A DNA stretch of 64,000 nt, from contig NW_024881301.1 in assembly GCF_018691265.1 (NCBI RefSeq), positions 13,390,752-13,454,751 of the forward strand. Reading direction: 5' to 3'. Both the position numbers and the translations under genes were made by a program. Of the stretch, positions 10,826-24,700 are shown one piece after another; positions within the stretch are counted from its first letter, which is position 1; every line of letters begins with the position of its first letter. The DNA comes from Tyto alba. Taxonomy: Eukaryota; Chordata; Aves; Strigiformes; Tytonidae. Below the pieces are notes generated by a model that was not told the DNA's origin, made no database searches, and was given only the letters and a program-made list of their open reading frames with translations.

Positions 10826-13800
10826 ACACAAACAACAAGAAAGGCATAAAGTTTGAGGTGTAAAGTGTGGAGATCACAGAGGATATGAAGGATGAAGATA
10901 TTCCTGTGCTCCTCACGACTAATAAAAGTTATGTCACAGAGTGTGAGCTACAAGTTTTGATCTGGAGAAAGGACCAGAAAACTTATCTCTACCATTCTCA
11001 GAGACTATCCAGGAAAAGGAGCAAAGTATATCTCTAATGACTACTTAGGTGTTTTTAATCACCCAGAAGGTTATACAACAGATAAAGAGACTTTGACACT
11101 GTATTTGGCAGCTCAGAGCTGCCAAAACACCCAAAAGGGCCCTGTGATCCTGCACTTCGTGCCTTTTGTTGAACGTTGAAGGGCACTAGAAGTTTCAGGC
11201 ACAGTCTTTAAAAGTACTTAAGAGCCTGAGCTTGGGTGCACAGAATACTTCTCTCTCCTATCTCTGCAATTCTAAAAAGACAAGCAATCAAAGCATTAAT
11301 CTGTAACTGTCAAACCTGGAGATTCAAGTGCGGAAGACAAGAAGAAAACTTTTTTAGCTATATGACCTTAGAATGTCCTCTAAGACACTGACATAACTGA
11401 AGTAGCATAATGCCTAATCTGCAGTTAGCATAATCTCATTATCATGACTATTGCTATGACTATTCTGGAAGATCTTAATAAAAATTTGCCTGAAAGATAT
11501 TAATACAAGTTTTTTTATAATTAGGAGAGAACAATGAGTATATTTCTAAAACGAAAGAAACAGAAACATACAACATGTTCACTTGCATGTAGATTGGTCT
11601 TCTGGATAACCTCAAAAATATTGCTATGAAATAAGAAACAAAGATTGCTCTTGAAATTATCATGGACACAAGAATGAATATACTTCAGTATATATGTAAG
11701 TGTTGCGTACATGCAGGAGTACACAACTCATACTGGCCACATAAATATATGCTAAGTAGACAAACTTTTCTCAGCTCACAGCACAGTTAATAGTCTCTCT
11801 CCTAGACTGAGAGGCAGCAGTACACAAAACCTATTTTGTCATCTAGATTCAGCCTCATAAGAAAACACTTGTGCTTCAACAGTTCCAGCATAAGCATGTG
11901 CTGGACATTGGGAAAGGAAAGCTTTTTCTTCATACAGCATTATCTCTAAACCAAAAGCAGAACCAAATACTAATTTTGTCTGGCTATGTTTCATATTAAC
12001 ATACATAACACAAAACAACCTTTAAATTTAGTCTTATTTTTAAATAAATTGCTTCTTTCCATTTTCTTGTACATAATACTTTGTTACTTGTCTGTAAGAT
12101 TAAACTAAACTGTGTAATTTTAAAGAAGCTATTCAGATTCCAACATGGTGTGTTACTGAGTGTATAATAGAGTGAAGTGTCAAAAAAACCTCCACAGTTC
12201 TGTGAATTTTGTAGGATTATTACAGTTCAAAAAGTATTTAACTATGAACTGCAACAATGAAGGGGAAAATGTGTATTGATGTTATACTTCAGTATCTGAA
12301 CTAAAACACTAGAGTCCAGTGTTAAAATAAAAAATAGCTGTATGTCTTACAAATATATACTCCTGGTAGAAAACACTTCTGTATTCAGTACAGTCAGTAG
12401 CCTAAGCTATTTTCCAGTCAGACAAATACAGACCTTTTCTTAGTCTACAACATACTAAAAATATTTAATACGAAGCAATGTTCACAAAAGTGGAAGTCTG
12501 ATTCTATTTTTGATTGCCAGCGTTTAATAATTCAGGCTGAAATTCAAGTTACTAAAGGAACTTTTACAACATTTGGCAAGAGGGATGAAATGCCACTGTT
12601 CAGCTCAAGAAATCAAAAATACAATTATTTAGTTTAAACTTAACAAAGTTTGCGTACTTTCTTTGTATTTTTTTCAACATAGGCAAGTGAAGAATTCCCA
12701 CTGGCAAATATCAACATTTCCTCACAAAAAAAAAAGCACCTGATTTTGTTGCAGCACATGTACCTCCTTTAAAAGTACATCCAAATTAATAACAGTTCAC
12801 TAGGAATTTTTCATAGAAGGTTACAAAATCACAGAAAGAGAAAGGATGTTGGAGAAAGAACAGCAGCAACACGCAGCATTAGCAAGCATCCTCTGAAGTG
12901 TTAGTGACACTTTAAAGCAGCACTAAATTGGCCGTTTTCATACAAGCGTGGGGTTTGCGTAATAGATGACAGCAAGGGGGCTGCTACAAAGGTTTTGGGG
13001 CCATTTGCTGGGGACAACCTCTGGAGCACATTCAGGGCTTTTTGCCACATATAAGTGATGCAGCCTTGCAAACCCGTGCTAATATAACCATGTTTGTGTT
13101 TATACACCACCACGGCAACATCTGATCTCTCTATATAATAGATAGCTTTCTCCATAATGTATGTCCGTGCACACTCATGCATGCTCATTAGCATCACTTT
13201 AAATCCATGCAGTCACACACCTAAAAGCTGGGGCATTAAAAACTAAATAAAACTCCAACTTGGCCCCATTGCAAAACCACTGCACCAGGCACCCCGGCAG
13301 GGAGACACACAACCCCTGCCCACACTGCCCAGCACTGGGAGAAAAGGACCAGACCAGCCTGGTCTGCCTCAGCATCCCACGAGGGGCACGCACACCCTCC
13401 CCTGAAAGCTGGGCTCTGCTCTGCTGTCGACACAAGCTGTGTTTCCAGCAGTGCAATATGGATATTTCACTCCTTGACCCTCTGCTGACGCCCAACACAA
13501 ATATTGGGAGTGCGACAGGCTGCCATGACAGTAGTTGAACAGCTCTCTGCGTTTCTGCTCTCCTCAGGCACAGAGAGAAGCAGTATTCTCCTTTATTATT
13601 ATACCACGTTTCCTTGTGTATGTCAACTGTTCCTTAGTTACAGAGAACTGTACTCTTTCCAGGCAACTGTAATGAATCTTCAGAAAAGGAGTAAATTTCA
13701 TTTATTTTTTTCAAAGCATTTTAAAGACACTCCCAGAAGGAATTAACATTTTTATTTACAGCCTTGTCTGCTCAGATGCAAACACATTTCTATGTAGCCA

Positions 13801-16800
13801 CCTCATGGTAGCATATTCTAGCCATCTTGTAATGAAATTATTGCAAACATATCAGCAAGACATGATCCCACATATTTAAGTCATTACAGCAAACTTTGGC
13901 ATGGATCAAAGTACATTAGTTACTTTAATTACAGCTGAGTCAATCTCTATTAGGTATGGCCTAACTCCTCTCTGTCTTCAAGCTAAAAGAGCCTCCTCTG
14001 AAGTTTAAGATTAAATTCACGCTTTTGAGGTTTACTTAATTACAACTCTGGCTCAACCTTCACGCTACCATTATCTCTTGTTTAGGTAAAATAAAAATAA
14101 ATCTAGAACAAGACAGAAATCAGTTTGACTATTTGTTTCTTAGACCAAGATAATACCTAATTACTAACACATGGAGGATGAGAGATGAAGGAACATGGTA
14201 AAAAGTTCTTATTTGCAGTATTCTGAAGATGACGTTTTTAGACATGCAAAGATCTCCACAGATCATTTTCCATACAATACCAACAATTACAGATGAATTG
14301 CAAGATGTTACAGTGGTGTTGCACCTCAACCGGCAACTCCTCTACAAAACACTGCAAGCTCTATGGGACCTTTAACAAAGCATAGGTGGAGACTGAAAAA
14401 AAAAAAGAACTGGAAGAATTGCACTGACAATACCAGTCTCATTTAGTCACTTCAATCCTCCAGAATATTTTTGATGGGTGTTTCAGGGATCACATTCACT
14501 TGCCAGGATGCTGTCAAACAATTTTAAACTTTCTTCCACTGTTGCCGACAGTAAGACAGTGGTGTTAAACCATATGCAAAAAGGGAACACACCACTTTGG
14601 GGACAGACCGGCTCACCGGGGACCTGACAAGAGAACGTCCAGGCCCCGGCAGGGCTGCTGGGCAAGGCGTCCCACCCGCGGCCAGTGCTCAGTCACTTCC
14701 TCTGGGACACCAGAGCATCTGCCTCTCTGGTGGCAAAGCATTGGTGCTGAGTGGCAGCTCAGCCTCACCTTCTGCCCTCGCCTAAGGGGATTCGGACACC
14801 ATTGCCCAGGGCACCACCAGCAGAGGCTGCTGGCTGAGCCTGCCCGGACCTTGGCATCTGCTCAGCTCCAACAGACGTTACACAATGGTCAGATGAAATG
14901 CACAGTCCTTGATCCCAGCTCTCCTCACTTCCCCATGCCATAACCACTAACCCAAGTACCACATCCTATTGTCGTCTCTGAACCTACCAGGTGTTGTCCT
15001 TGGGGAGCACAGGCTAAGGGACATGAATCTGTGCCTTTCAATGGCTACAACACTGCTAGCAGACAATTCAGCCTTGCCAAGCCAAACTGGGGCATGGTGC
15101 TGGACATAGCTCACATATGAATTTGAGATACTCAAGGTTAGCTGGCAGCTAGTCAGAAATTTTGAGGAGCTAGTGTTTTTATTTGGATATCTAAAATGGA
15201 GCTTAGGCAGCACTAAGCATCTAATTGCTCCTGCAATTCAGCCTTCTTGCCCCAAACTCCTTCAGAAATGCCTTGAGCCAATAGTGATCTTTCACACAGT
15301 TCCTTTCACAGATACACTTCTTATGTATGGGTATAGCTCTAATCCACAAACTCTTCTGTGAAACAATGAGACTTGTAGTAGCTTAGAAATCTCTAGAGCT
15401 GGTATCTGGACAAAGGGGGTGGGGGAAAGAAGGAAGTTATTGCATATTTTGAAAAATATTCAGTAATCTTTGTCTACCACCTTGCTCTCAATCACCCACA
15501 GTCCCCAAAATATTTCCTAAAGACTTACTAAGGCCAGCCAGGGAATAGAGACAGCTCCATGTGATTAGCATAATCATTCAAAAGAGCCTCAAATGAAATA
15601 ATGAGTGACAAGCCACAAAGCCAAATTCTGAATTCTGAAAATGATGAGCAGTTTTCAGGGACATTTACTGATGCTATCATTGCTCCTCTTCCAAATAAAA
15701 ACGTATTTAGGAAAACATAAGTCCAGGTCCTCACAAGCATCTACAACAACTATGCACAAGACTCCAGTAATCAGGAAAGGTCCCAGATGATTACTCTGAA
15801 GCATTTAGTTTCTGCATTATTGAAAACTTAAAAACTATTATTCTTCCTTTAATTACCTCTGCACATCTTGAATGGATATTTATAAATACCGTGAACATTC
15901 TTACTGTATCACAATCTATATAGTAACTGAGGTGTTACCATAACTGTAGGACCTAAAGGATTCAGAAGGGATCCCAAGCCTGACAGACCGATGGAAGCAC
16001 AGAAGAGACGTAGCAGTGATTCTGGCTTGTACAGATGTACTACCAGACACGTAAGAGGTGTTATGAAATAACCTGACGTGAATGCTGTTAAAGGTTACTA
16101 ATGTTAACAGTTTAAAGAGAGTCAGCACAGAAGCAGGCTGTGAAAAGATTCATGGAATGCAGCAGTTCTTTGCAGAAGTGTATTGTAGGCTCAAGGATTG
16201 CAAAGACAAGGAGGAAAAACCGTAACACACACACACGTCTGTGTGCTGACTTCCTCCACTCCCAAATTCCAGCAGAATGAATGTAGAAGGAAGAAGGAGT
16301 AACCAAACAGCAGGTAAGGACTCTAAGTCATTTTATGGTAGGTGAACAAAGTACTAGAAACCAGTTCTGAATAAAAACACGGTATTTAAAGAAAAAATAA
16401 AGAAGGTAAAAACAGATCTGTGCCATGCAGAAGAAATTACACGGTAAATTAAAAGGACCCTTTTTATACCTGGAAATTACAGGCAACTGAAGGCAGGAGA
16501 TGGGAAACATTCTGGAATTTGAAATATGCTTAAAAGACCTAAACACCAGAACAGGTGCTGTCTGCCATCCAAAATTACTTTGAAGAGATGACAGACAATT
16601 AAGGGAAACTCTGAGTCATCATCCAGTATTGCTTGCTTAAGCATACAAAAAGACTCAGACATAAAACTACCTTATTCTCTACAACTCAAATGCTTTTTCT
16701 GTTACTGAAAACTATGATTTTCTGAAAGAAAAAAACACCACTCTGTAAAATCTGAACACTGTAAATGAAACATAAGGCACTGGGTTATGAAACCAGCCAG

Positions 16801-17317
16801 CCAATCTACGTTGAAACACCTGAATATATTAATTTGAGATTTAACGGACATGGCTCTTCCAAAAAAGAACTGCAAGCTAAATGTGAAGGGTGAGCACTTG
16901 AGCTGGTGTGAATCAACATTGTTCCACTGAAGTCAACTGAACTACACTGTTCAAAGAGGCTGAGGATCAATACTCTGTTTAACAAGTATTAGGCAAGTGT
17001 TCCCAATTTTCTGCTGAAATTTTATATGACAGTCAGATTGCATTTCTCACCTCTGATTCAAGAGTATAAATGAAACGGCTCTGTACAACTTTCTGTTGGT
17101 AACATGAAGGCAACTTCTGGCAGAAGGAAGCCTTTTGCAAACATCCAACATGGGCTTAAAAATATTGTTGCTTTTCTACTGACAAAACTGATTTATCTTT
17201 AGCTACCAGATGGACTCAGGAAAGATGGATGAATTTCGTAATGGAGATGGAAAGCCCTATTTTATGTCTGTCTCACTGCCTCTCTGTATGATCCTTTGCT
17301 CTGAATTCAATTGGATT

Positions 17318-17338
17318 AAAAAAAAAAACAAACAAAAC

Positions 17339-17371
<33 letters not shown>

Positions 17372-17402
17372 CAAAAAAAAAAAAAAAAAAAAAAAAAACA
17401 AG
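17318..17402. repeat. A-rich (AAAC)n / poly-A repeat
   Basis: About 85 bases of A with regularly spaced C, beginning as A11, then AAAC/AAAAC units, and ending in a long A run. The lysine-rich plus-strand frame across it is a product of this repeat. Confidence 0.9.
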
Positions 17403-18654
17403 GAGAAAACTTTCACAAAAACCCCTATTTTTAGGAGTTTGGTAATATTTACAGAGAAGCCTTTCAGTCAGCCTTTCTTTAAACTCCAGGGTGTTCAGAT
17501 AGTGAGAAACTAATTAGGAAAATAGTCTTAAAAGCAAATACCAGATTTGTAACTTTAATAACCTCCTTCTTTCCAGAGTCCTAACAGCCTTGCACTGAGC
17601 CCTAAATAAGGTTCGTACTCCCACCGGTTAGAAGAGCAAAGCACCTGCTCCAACCATGAGCAGATTGGGTACCAGGAACGGTCCCCATTATCTGGCACCA
17701 AAACATCACCCAAAGGTCAGGTTTTGAATTGCACAGGTCCATCTTGGCAAAACAGCTAACATGGCCAGGAGCACAAATGATCCAGCTTCTACCAGCAAAT
17801 CTACTAATTAAAAAAATATAAAACCTATAATTATCTTATTTTACTGTCATGAAATAACTACTTACACCATTAAACAAAACGTACAAAGGCCTGCAAACAC
17901 AACCAGCAGGCGAGCAGTGCAGGAAGCTGGACTCTGAATCTCTGATCCACATCATGACTGTGGCAGACAGGAGAGCACCCTGGAACAAGCGAGCCCCTCA
18001 ACAGCAGCTGCAGAGGAGAAAGGATAACTCAAGTGTGTGCTGCTGGTGAGATCTGGCAGTTGCTCTCAATTAACCCCTTCTTTCCAAGAGCTCAAGCATG
18101 GCACCTCTGAAAACCTGCCCTTTGTGATCAGTTGACTGCGAGAACAAAAACAAAGTGGGTACACATTTTTTAAGTCCTATTGTTCCCAGATATTTAGCAA
18201 CCCTCCTTCATGAGATGTGCCTTTATCCTTGGCTGCCTTCATGTGTTTACAAGCTTCCCTTTCACGTTTCCTGTAATGTTCATCACAGTAAAACAACTAT
18301 GTGGTTCTTTCTTATTCATCGCCTCCCTTGTGAGCCAAAACAGTTTTAATCATTTCCCTAACTGGAGACAAACTTCGACTTGTCTGTCAGTTGAGAGTCA
18401 CCTAGGTACAACACACACATGGGAGCTGGTCACTGACTTCTGACAGTGTTTATCCTTCTGCTTCCTAGCCTACTATCCATCCCTCCTATTTGGAAGGAAG
18501 CAGGTTGGAGCTTTGAACACACCTTTGTGTGTGTGGGCACCCTGCCTCAGAAAGCAGCATCAGTTTCAGCTGAGGTTTCAAGGCACTACACTATCAATAA
18601 CAGTACAGTTGAAAATGCACTGTGCTGTTCTACCATTAGGAGTGATTTTATCCT

Positions 18655-18700
18655 CAAATAAACAAACAAACAACAACAGAAAAAAAACAACAAACAAACC
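18655..18700. repeat. (AAAC)n / (AAC)n simple repeat
   Basis: About 45 bases of AAAC, AAC and an A8 run, similar in make-up to the repeats at 10717 and 17318 but shorter. Confidence 0.8.
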
Positions 18701-21700
18701 CTGTAGCAAAATACAACACTGAAATCAGGGCAGGCTTTGACTTTAACTTTCTATCTTAGGATGGGTGCCACTGCACAGTCAGCATTCAAACCTAGGAATT
18801 ATTGGTCTCACAATGAATACAGAAACACCGCACTGAATTGTCTTCAGAAAAGCAGTCATCCTGAACACTTGCAGTGCTGGTTTGATTTTGCTCAATTTTT
18901 CCCTACAGGGGAAAAAAAAAGTGGGGATGGGGTGATGAGCCTAAACCCCTGCAAAGACTTCAAGAAAACTATTCTGGAATTAGCTGAGGTACTGTTTGAA
19001 AAAAGGCTGAAGTAACTGTCCAGGTTATAGGATGCTGTATCATCTGTCTGTCAGGTTCAGACTAGAACTGATTTCAGTCAGTTTGGCGTCTACCCTCCAT
19101 GACCACTTTTATTCTTAAAGCATTATTTTACACTTAAAGCACCAACTGCCTCATAGTATTCACTGTGAGGATTTTCCTCTGCTTAAAATCCATGAAATGC
19201 TTTTTCAGACACTACTGTTATTTCCTGTACTATTAAAACACATAAGTATTTTAAAGCACTTAAAAGTAGATTAATTGGTCAGGCCTGGTTAATTTATGAA
19301 TAATAATCATGGGTTTGGTCCCTGGACAAGAGACTCATTTTCATTTTTGTCATTTGTTGGACATGATTTGTTTGAGTTGGCTATAATGTGGTAGAAGTGT
19401 GACTCATACCCTGAGAGCCAGAGTCTCCACAGAGTTAAGTATCCTCATTCTCTCTCATTTCTGAAAAAGAATTACTGCCTCGTGACCATGTTTCTTGCTG
19501 CCCTGTTCAATATGTTTATTTTCTATTGGTAGTAGTGTCTTGGATAAGGTATAGAGATTGTAAGGAAAGATACAGACCTCAGTAGCAAAATCCCTGCTCA
19601 CATCAAGACAGACCTTGCCTAGACAAGTTTTTAATCTCAACAGGCAAAGGAAGAACAGCAAGAGAGACACAGAAAGGTTGCTGGCAATATGGTTATGAAC
19701 TATTAAATCCATTGTTACAGGAATGATGGATTCATCTTCATCTTCACCCATGTGCTCTTGCTGGAGTTTCCCCTCCATTAGAAAATAATTTTTTAAAAAA
19801 ATCCTCTATCCTATACTGCCAACAAATATGCCATCAGACCTTTTCTGGTCCTTCTTGAACTACAACACAGCACTAGGTGACCACCACAAAAAGAAATTCA
19901 CCTGCTGTGGTTTTATGGGCAATGAAAGGGGTGATGACTTACTAAGCCAAAACTATGTGTGTCATCATAAAATAATGTATCAAAGAGTGGGGAAAGAATT
20001 AGATCTGCTTTAATACTCCTTCATACTGCTTGGTTGTGTTCCCCAGTACCTGATGAGGGGCACACTGACTGCAGTTCTCCCATCAGTTCGGCACTCTTAA
20101 TGCTGAGCACCACTGCAGCAATGCATTGGTTCACTTCTGCTGTAGACAGTAAATAACTGATTTCAAACATTGCGTAGCTTGCTCTTACGGCATCAGGAAC
20201 ATAATTAGAATTACTGGGTCTATCTTTATATTCTTCAACATGAAATAACAGACAGTATTATCTTTATGGCAAAATTTTACAGGAAGAATGTTAGGTTATT
20301 TAAATACTTACTTTGGGGGACAGGTTGTGGTTGGGATTTTTTATTTGTTTGGGTTTTTTAAGTGTATTAACTTGGCAAAGATAGATAACATCCAAAAAAC
20401 ATTCCTGGTTCACACACTTCCTGTAAACTTGAACAAACATGGCAAATTTCAGGCCAGGCCAATTTTTTGAGTCAATTATATTTGGCTTAGAGTTGAGTTT
20501 ATAATGAATTCTGGCAACATTTTAACTAAAGTGCGCCTATCTCCCATGTATAAGTAAGACCGTTTTAAATGTGAGTCATCTGAAAATCACCATCCTTGAA
20601 ATGGGTTGACGTTTTAAAATGAACTTAATGACATTTTAAGGAACCCAATATGTAGTTTAAAGCAAGACCAAGATATTCTAAAAATTCAACTGTTACCGAA
20701 GTCTCACATAAAATGTAATTTTATTGTACAGCACTGTACCAAAAATTTATGCTTGTTTTTAAATGACACGGGATCTAAAACCTTTCCTCAAAGTTTCTTT
20801 TTTTTTGCATATGTACACCATTGGTATGTGTGGTATGTGTGCACACAAACCATTTTATTGTTGTTCCAGAAAAACAACTTCAAAAGAAAGTGTGACAGAT
20901 AAAGCAAATGATTTTGCTGGTATTATTTTAGATTTTCTCAAGAACATTTTTTTTTTTAAATTCTGTTTCAGATTTGGTATTTTAAAGCAGAATACAAGCC
21001 TAAAATAAAGTACTCCACACATCTGTACTCAGATTAAGTTTTACCACTTTGGTTTTCGTGTTTGGCAAGTTCTAACTATAAGTATGATCTGAGTTCACTA
21101 AGGGCCCAATTCTTAATTTTTTCCTTGGACAGATAGGCAATTTAACCAGCCTTGGGCACCAACTCATATCTAATGCAAAAATTAGTGAACCTCATGATAT
21201 TCAGTGCCCTGTGAATATCAGTCTTACAGGCTATGGCTTCCCAAATGACACTTTAAAACAAGTTTGGAAGGCTTAGAGATCCTGCTGCAGGGGCACTGTC
21301 AGAAGACACCTCCCACAGCAGCAGGGGGAATCTTCAGGAAAGATCATAATTTCTGCCACATGTTAAATGACAGTTGTATCTTCGCATGCAATGTATACAG
21401 TCAGTGGATACCTATAACGGTGATAATGTAACTTAGGAGGAAAGCATTCTCTGGGCACATGCAAAACATCTACCCTGTTATGTGCATATTTCAAAAGTCA
21501 CATTGCTGTTAATATCCAGTTTGGTATCCTTGAGCAAGCTCTTATTGATCTTTAGGACAAATAAAGTATTTGCTCACAACACTTAATGGATAGCATGTGT
21601 GTGCATGTGGAAAAATGCTTTACAAAAACTACCATCTACTTTCAAAAGCAAAAAGTGGTGGTAAGAATTCTAAATCATCATAAAAGTTACTAGAATTTTA

Positions 21701-21768
21701 ATAATGTCATGTTTCAGAATTAAAAATCCATATGCATACACATATCCTAAATAAAGGAAGGACATGGG

Positions 21769-21788
21769 AAAAAAAAAAAAAAAAAAAA
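21769..21788. repeat. Poly-A run (20)
   Basis: An uninterrupted A20 following GACATGGG. No retrocopy body or matching target duplications were recognised, so it is called only as a homopolymer. Confidence 0.85.
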
Positions 21789-24700
21789 CAAATACAATTT
21801 TCCTAATCCTTACATAGTATATTACTTCCTTCAGAGCATCCACAAAAAACTTTATCTAGCACCATAATGTTTTATTGCTGAATCTCAGTTATTGTTATCC
21901 CTCACACACCTAGTTATATCATTTAAGTGAGAGCTAAGTACCTAGAAGCACCTAGACAAAGACACAGCCTAAATCTGTTTTGCAGCTTCCCAATCTAATA
22001 CTCCTCTTTGAAGATATATCTTAATGAAAAGCAATCTGGTTTGCTGGGTAGAGGAGAAAGTCAGTAAAATTTTAAACTGTATTATTTTGTAAGGCTGTAA
22101 GGGACTTGTAGATCATTTTAGTAAAGTGGTCTAATATTTAGCTATACAAATAATCACTGAAGTGCTTTTCAAGCAGTCTGACGTGCACAGGAGGGTTTTA
22201 GTGGAAATGTGAATTTTGGGTACTGAATCATACATGTGTGCTTTCCTATGGTAAATCCTGAATGTGGGTTATCTCTGAATTTCCCTCCATCTATTATAAT
22301 GGTATCTGGTTTCCAGAATTATGTTTTTTATTTCTGCTATTAATTTCTTTGTCTAGATATACAACAGCATGAGCAAGTACACATCTAGCCATCTGAATAT
22401 TTTCACAACAGTAACATTAAGGCAAGTTTTTACACAAACATATGTAAGAAGTTTTTCAGTGTTGTATTAAAATGTCTCCTGATTTTAAGTCACAGTTCAG
22501 TACCTGACTCCTTCCCACATGCCCAAGAAAAAAAATCTGCAAAGGTCACTGAAGAGTGCATGTCCTGGAATTGGCTGCCAAACCTCACCCAAGTTCTTCT
22601 TTCATAATCAGGACATTGTCTCCAACCATACATTGGTCATTTCTGTTTTGCAGATTTGGAAAAGGTTAAACCACCAAATAAAGCTGAGGTTAAAAGTGGA
22701 TTTCTCTAAACAGTCATATTTTTGTGCTGAAATGAAACTAAGGGATTGCAGAAGAAAACGTCAAGTTTAGGACACAATAGATCATCTTAATAGTGGATAA
22801 AGCATATTTGTACTGCCCACATACTATTTCTCCTGTATATAAACTCTTAGTCCATCAGTAGAAGCAAAGCAAGCATCAAAACCTCAAACCAGTTTTTCTG
22901 TATAACAAACCTCCATATATCTCTTGTTGATTTAAGTGTACAGTAACATAAATTACCCCATATGGCTTGCAAAGTGCTTATGATGCTGATGAACATCACT
23001 AATAGTAGTGAAAAAATGGAATCCGTTTAGAGACTGTTCTTTGCAATCATTATTTTCCTGCAACAGTCAAGTATGTGGCTGTGTGCTGTAAGAAGTGGCT
23101 TCCCTGGTGCCCTCTGATGCTGAAGAATTTGGCTCAAGGTTTAGGCTAATCATTATAGGCATTCAATTATAAGGAAAAGGTTGCACATTTGGTAATGTTA
23201 ATGACTGTTTTCAAAGTTCCCAAATAAAGTAAATACTTTCAAATTGTGTTGCACACCACTTGGTTTCAGGTCCAGATTGTGGCTGCTTCTGAGTATCAGT
23301 GAAGGCCAATTACAGATTGGCTGATCAACTATAGGAAAATGTCTTGCCAAAACTGATCCCACCCTTGCAAAATGGAGATTTTGTTTTTAGGAATGTATCA
23401 TATTTTAAATTCTCCTGGTTATGTACCTGAATGTAGAGATATCTTGCTTATGAACAGTCAAGCTAGGTATTTTCCAGGCAGTATAAGAAGAGATCTTAGT
23501 GCATAAGACTTTCTAATGTTCTCAATAAAAGGAAATGGAATACCCTTGACCCCTAGATTTTATGTGAATGCATGAGGAGAGATTATCGTCAACCTCCTAT
23601 CCATGAACTGCCCAAACTGCTTAATTGTTGCTTGGGTCAGATGTCATATAACTGCAGAGATGTTTAGGAAACACAGGAGTTAAGAAATTGATGAAAATAT
23701 TCACCAAGGTATCAATGGTAGCAAGATATTTCTGAAAAAAACAAGTGTTTTAGATAGTTGCAAGTGACCATGGCTTACACCACTGCCACATAGGAATGAC
23801 AATTACCCATCCACTGTTTAATATCAGTAATTCTAAATTTTCTATCTGTCTAATTAAACTTTATTTCAGCAGTCAAGAACAACTAAATACTAACCCCTTC
23901 TGTCCCCCTCAGAAAACAAAGAAAAGGAAAAGGAAAAGAGATTTAGTTTTAGTAATGATAAAACAGCATTTTAAAGTCTCAGTGATGCTTTCAGCTATTT
24001 ATTGTCTGGATTATTTTATTAATGTGAGGTTTCCACCAGGAATTACTTGTTTTCAGAAGATTATTACTGCATTAATGTCAGGATCTGGCAAGTGAAAAAA
24101 ACACAAAAGCCAAAGACAGTAATAAATCAGTCAGCCTTTGGCTTGTCCTATATCCTAATCAGTCTTTTATGATATTAGATATATTTTAAATGTGGATTTC
24201 AGTACTTTGCCTTGACCTTGTAACTGTTCTACAGTTAATGGTTTAAAACATAGACTGCCATTATCAGGTTACAGTTCCTTTGCTGATGCAACAGTCCTCC
24301 CAGAACTAATTCCAGAAATAACATTTATATTTGGCTTACCCTGATCTAGCCTTTTTGCATAATTACTTATTATCATCAAGTCAATCTAACACTCAAAATT
24401 AGCAGCTGATTTGCACATTTTACAGACAAATCAGATGAACAGAAATCCTCATGTTGGTAGATTATATTCTTCCCACTGCAGAGGTGGAGGCAGGGGGTGG
24501 CAAGGGGATAGCACAAAGGAACGCAAAGTTGTCCATATTGGCCAATAATTTTTAAGAAAACTCTTCAAACTGCCAAAATAACAAGCTTTCACTTCTTTCA
24601 CCCATCTTTAAACATAGGTTAGAACAAAGACTGTGCACAAAAATCACACATTTTTACATCTCTTCTGACCTTTTAGTATATTCCTAGTTATATTTTCAGT

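Noticed and set aside
10624..10916. Phenylalanine/leucine-rich minus-strand ORFs that look like membrane proteins
   Set aside because: They are translations of the A-rich simple repeat read as T on the other strand.
12815..12870. CR1-like 3' scrap (CATAGAAGG, AAAATCACAGAAAG)
   Set aside because: Only a few words resemble the CR1 terminus and no adjoining CR1 body follows, so it is too weak to call.
13260..14960. CpG island or promoter in the two GC-richer patches
   Set aside because: CpG is sparse apart from a few sites at about 14600-14700, with no TATA box, first-exon-like frame or donor that stands out.
17210..17434. Lysine/asparagine-rich plus-strand ORF
   Set aside because: The lysine run comes from the poly-A/(AAAC)n repeat at 17318-17402.
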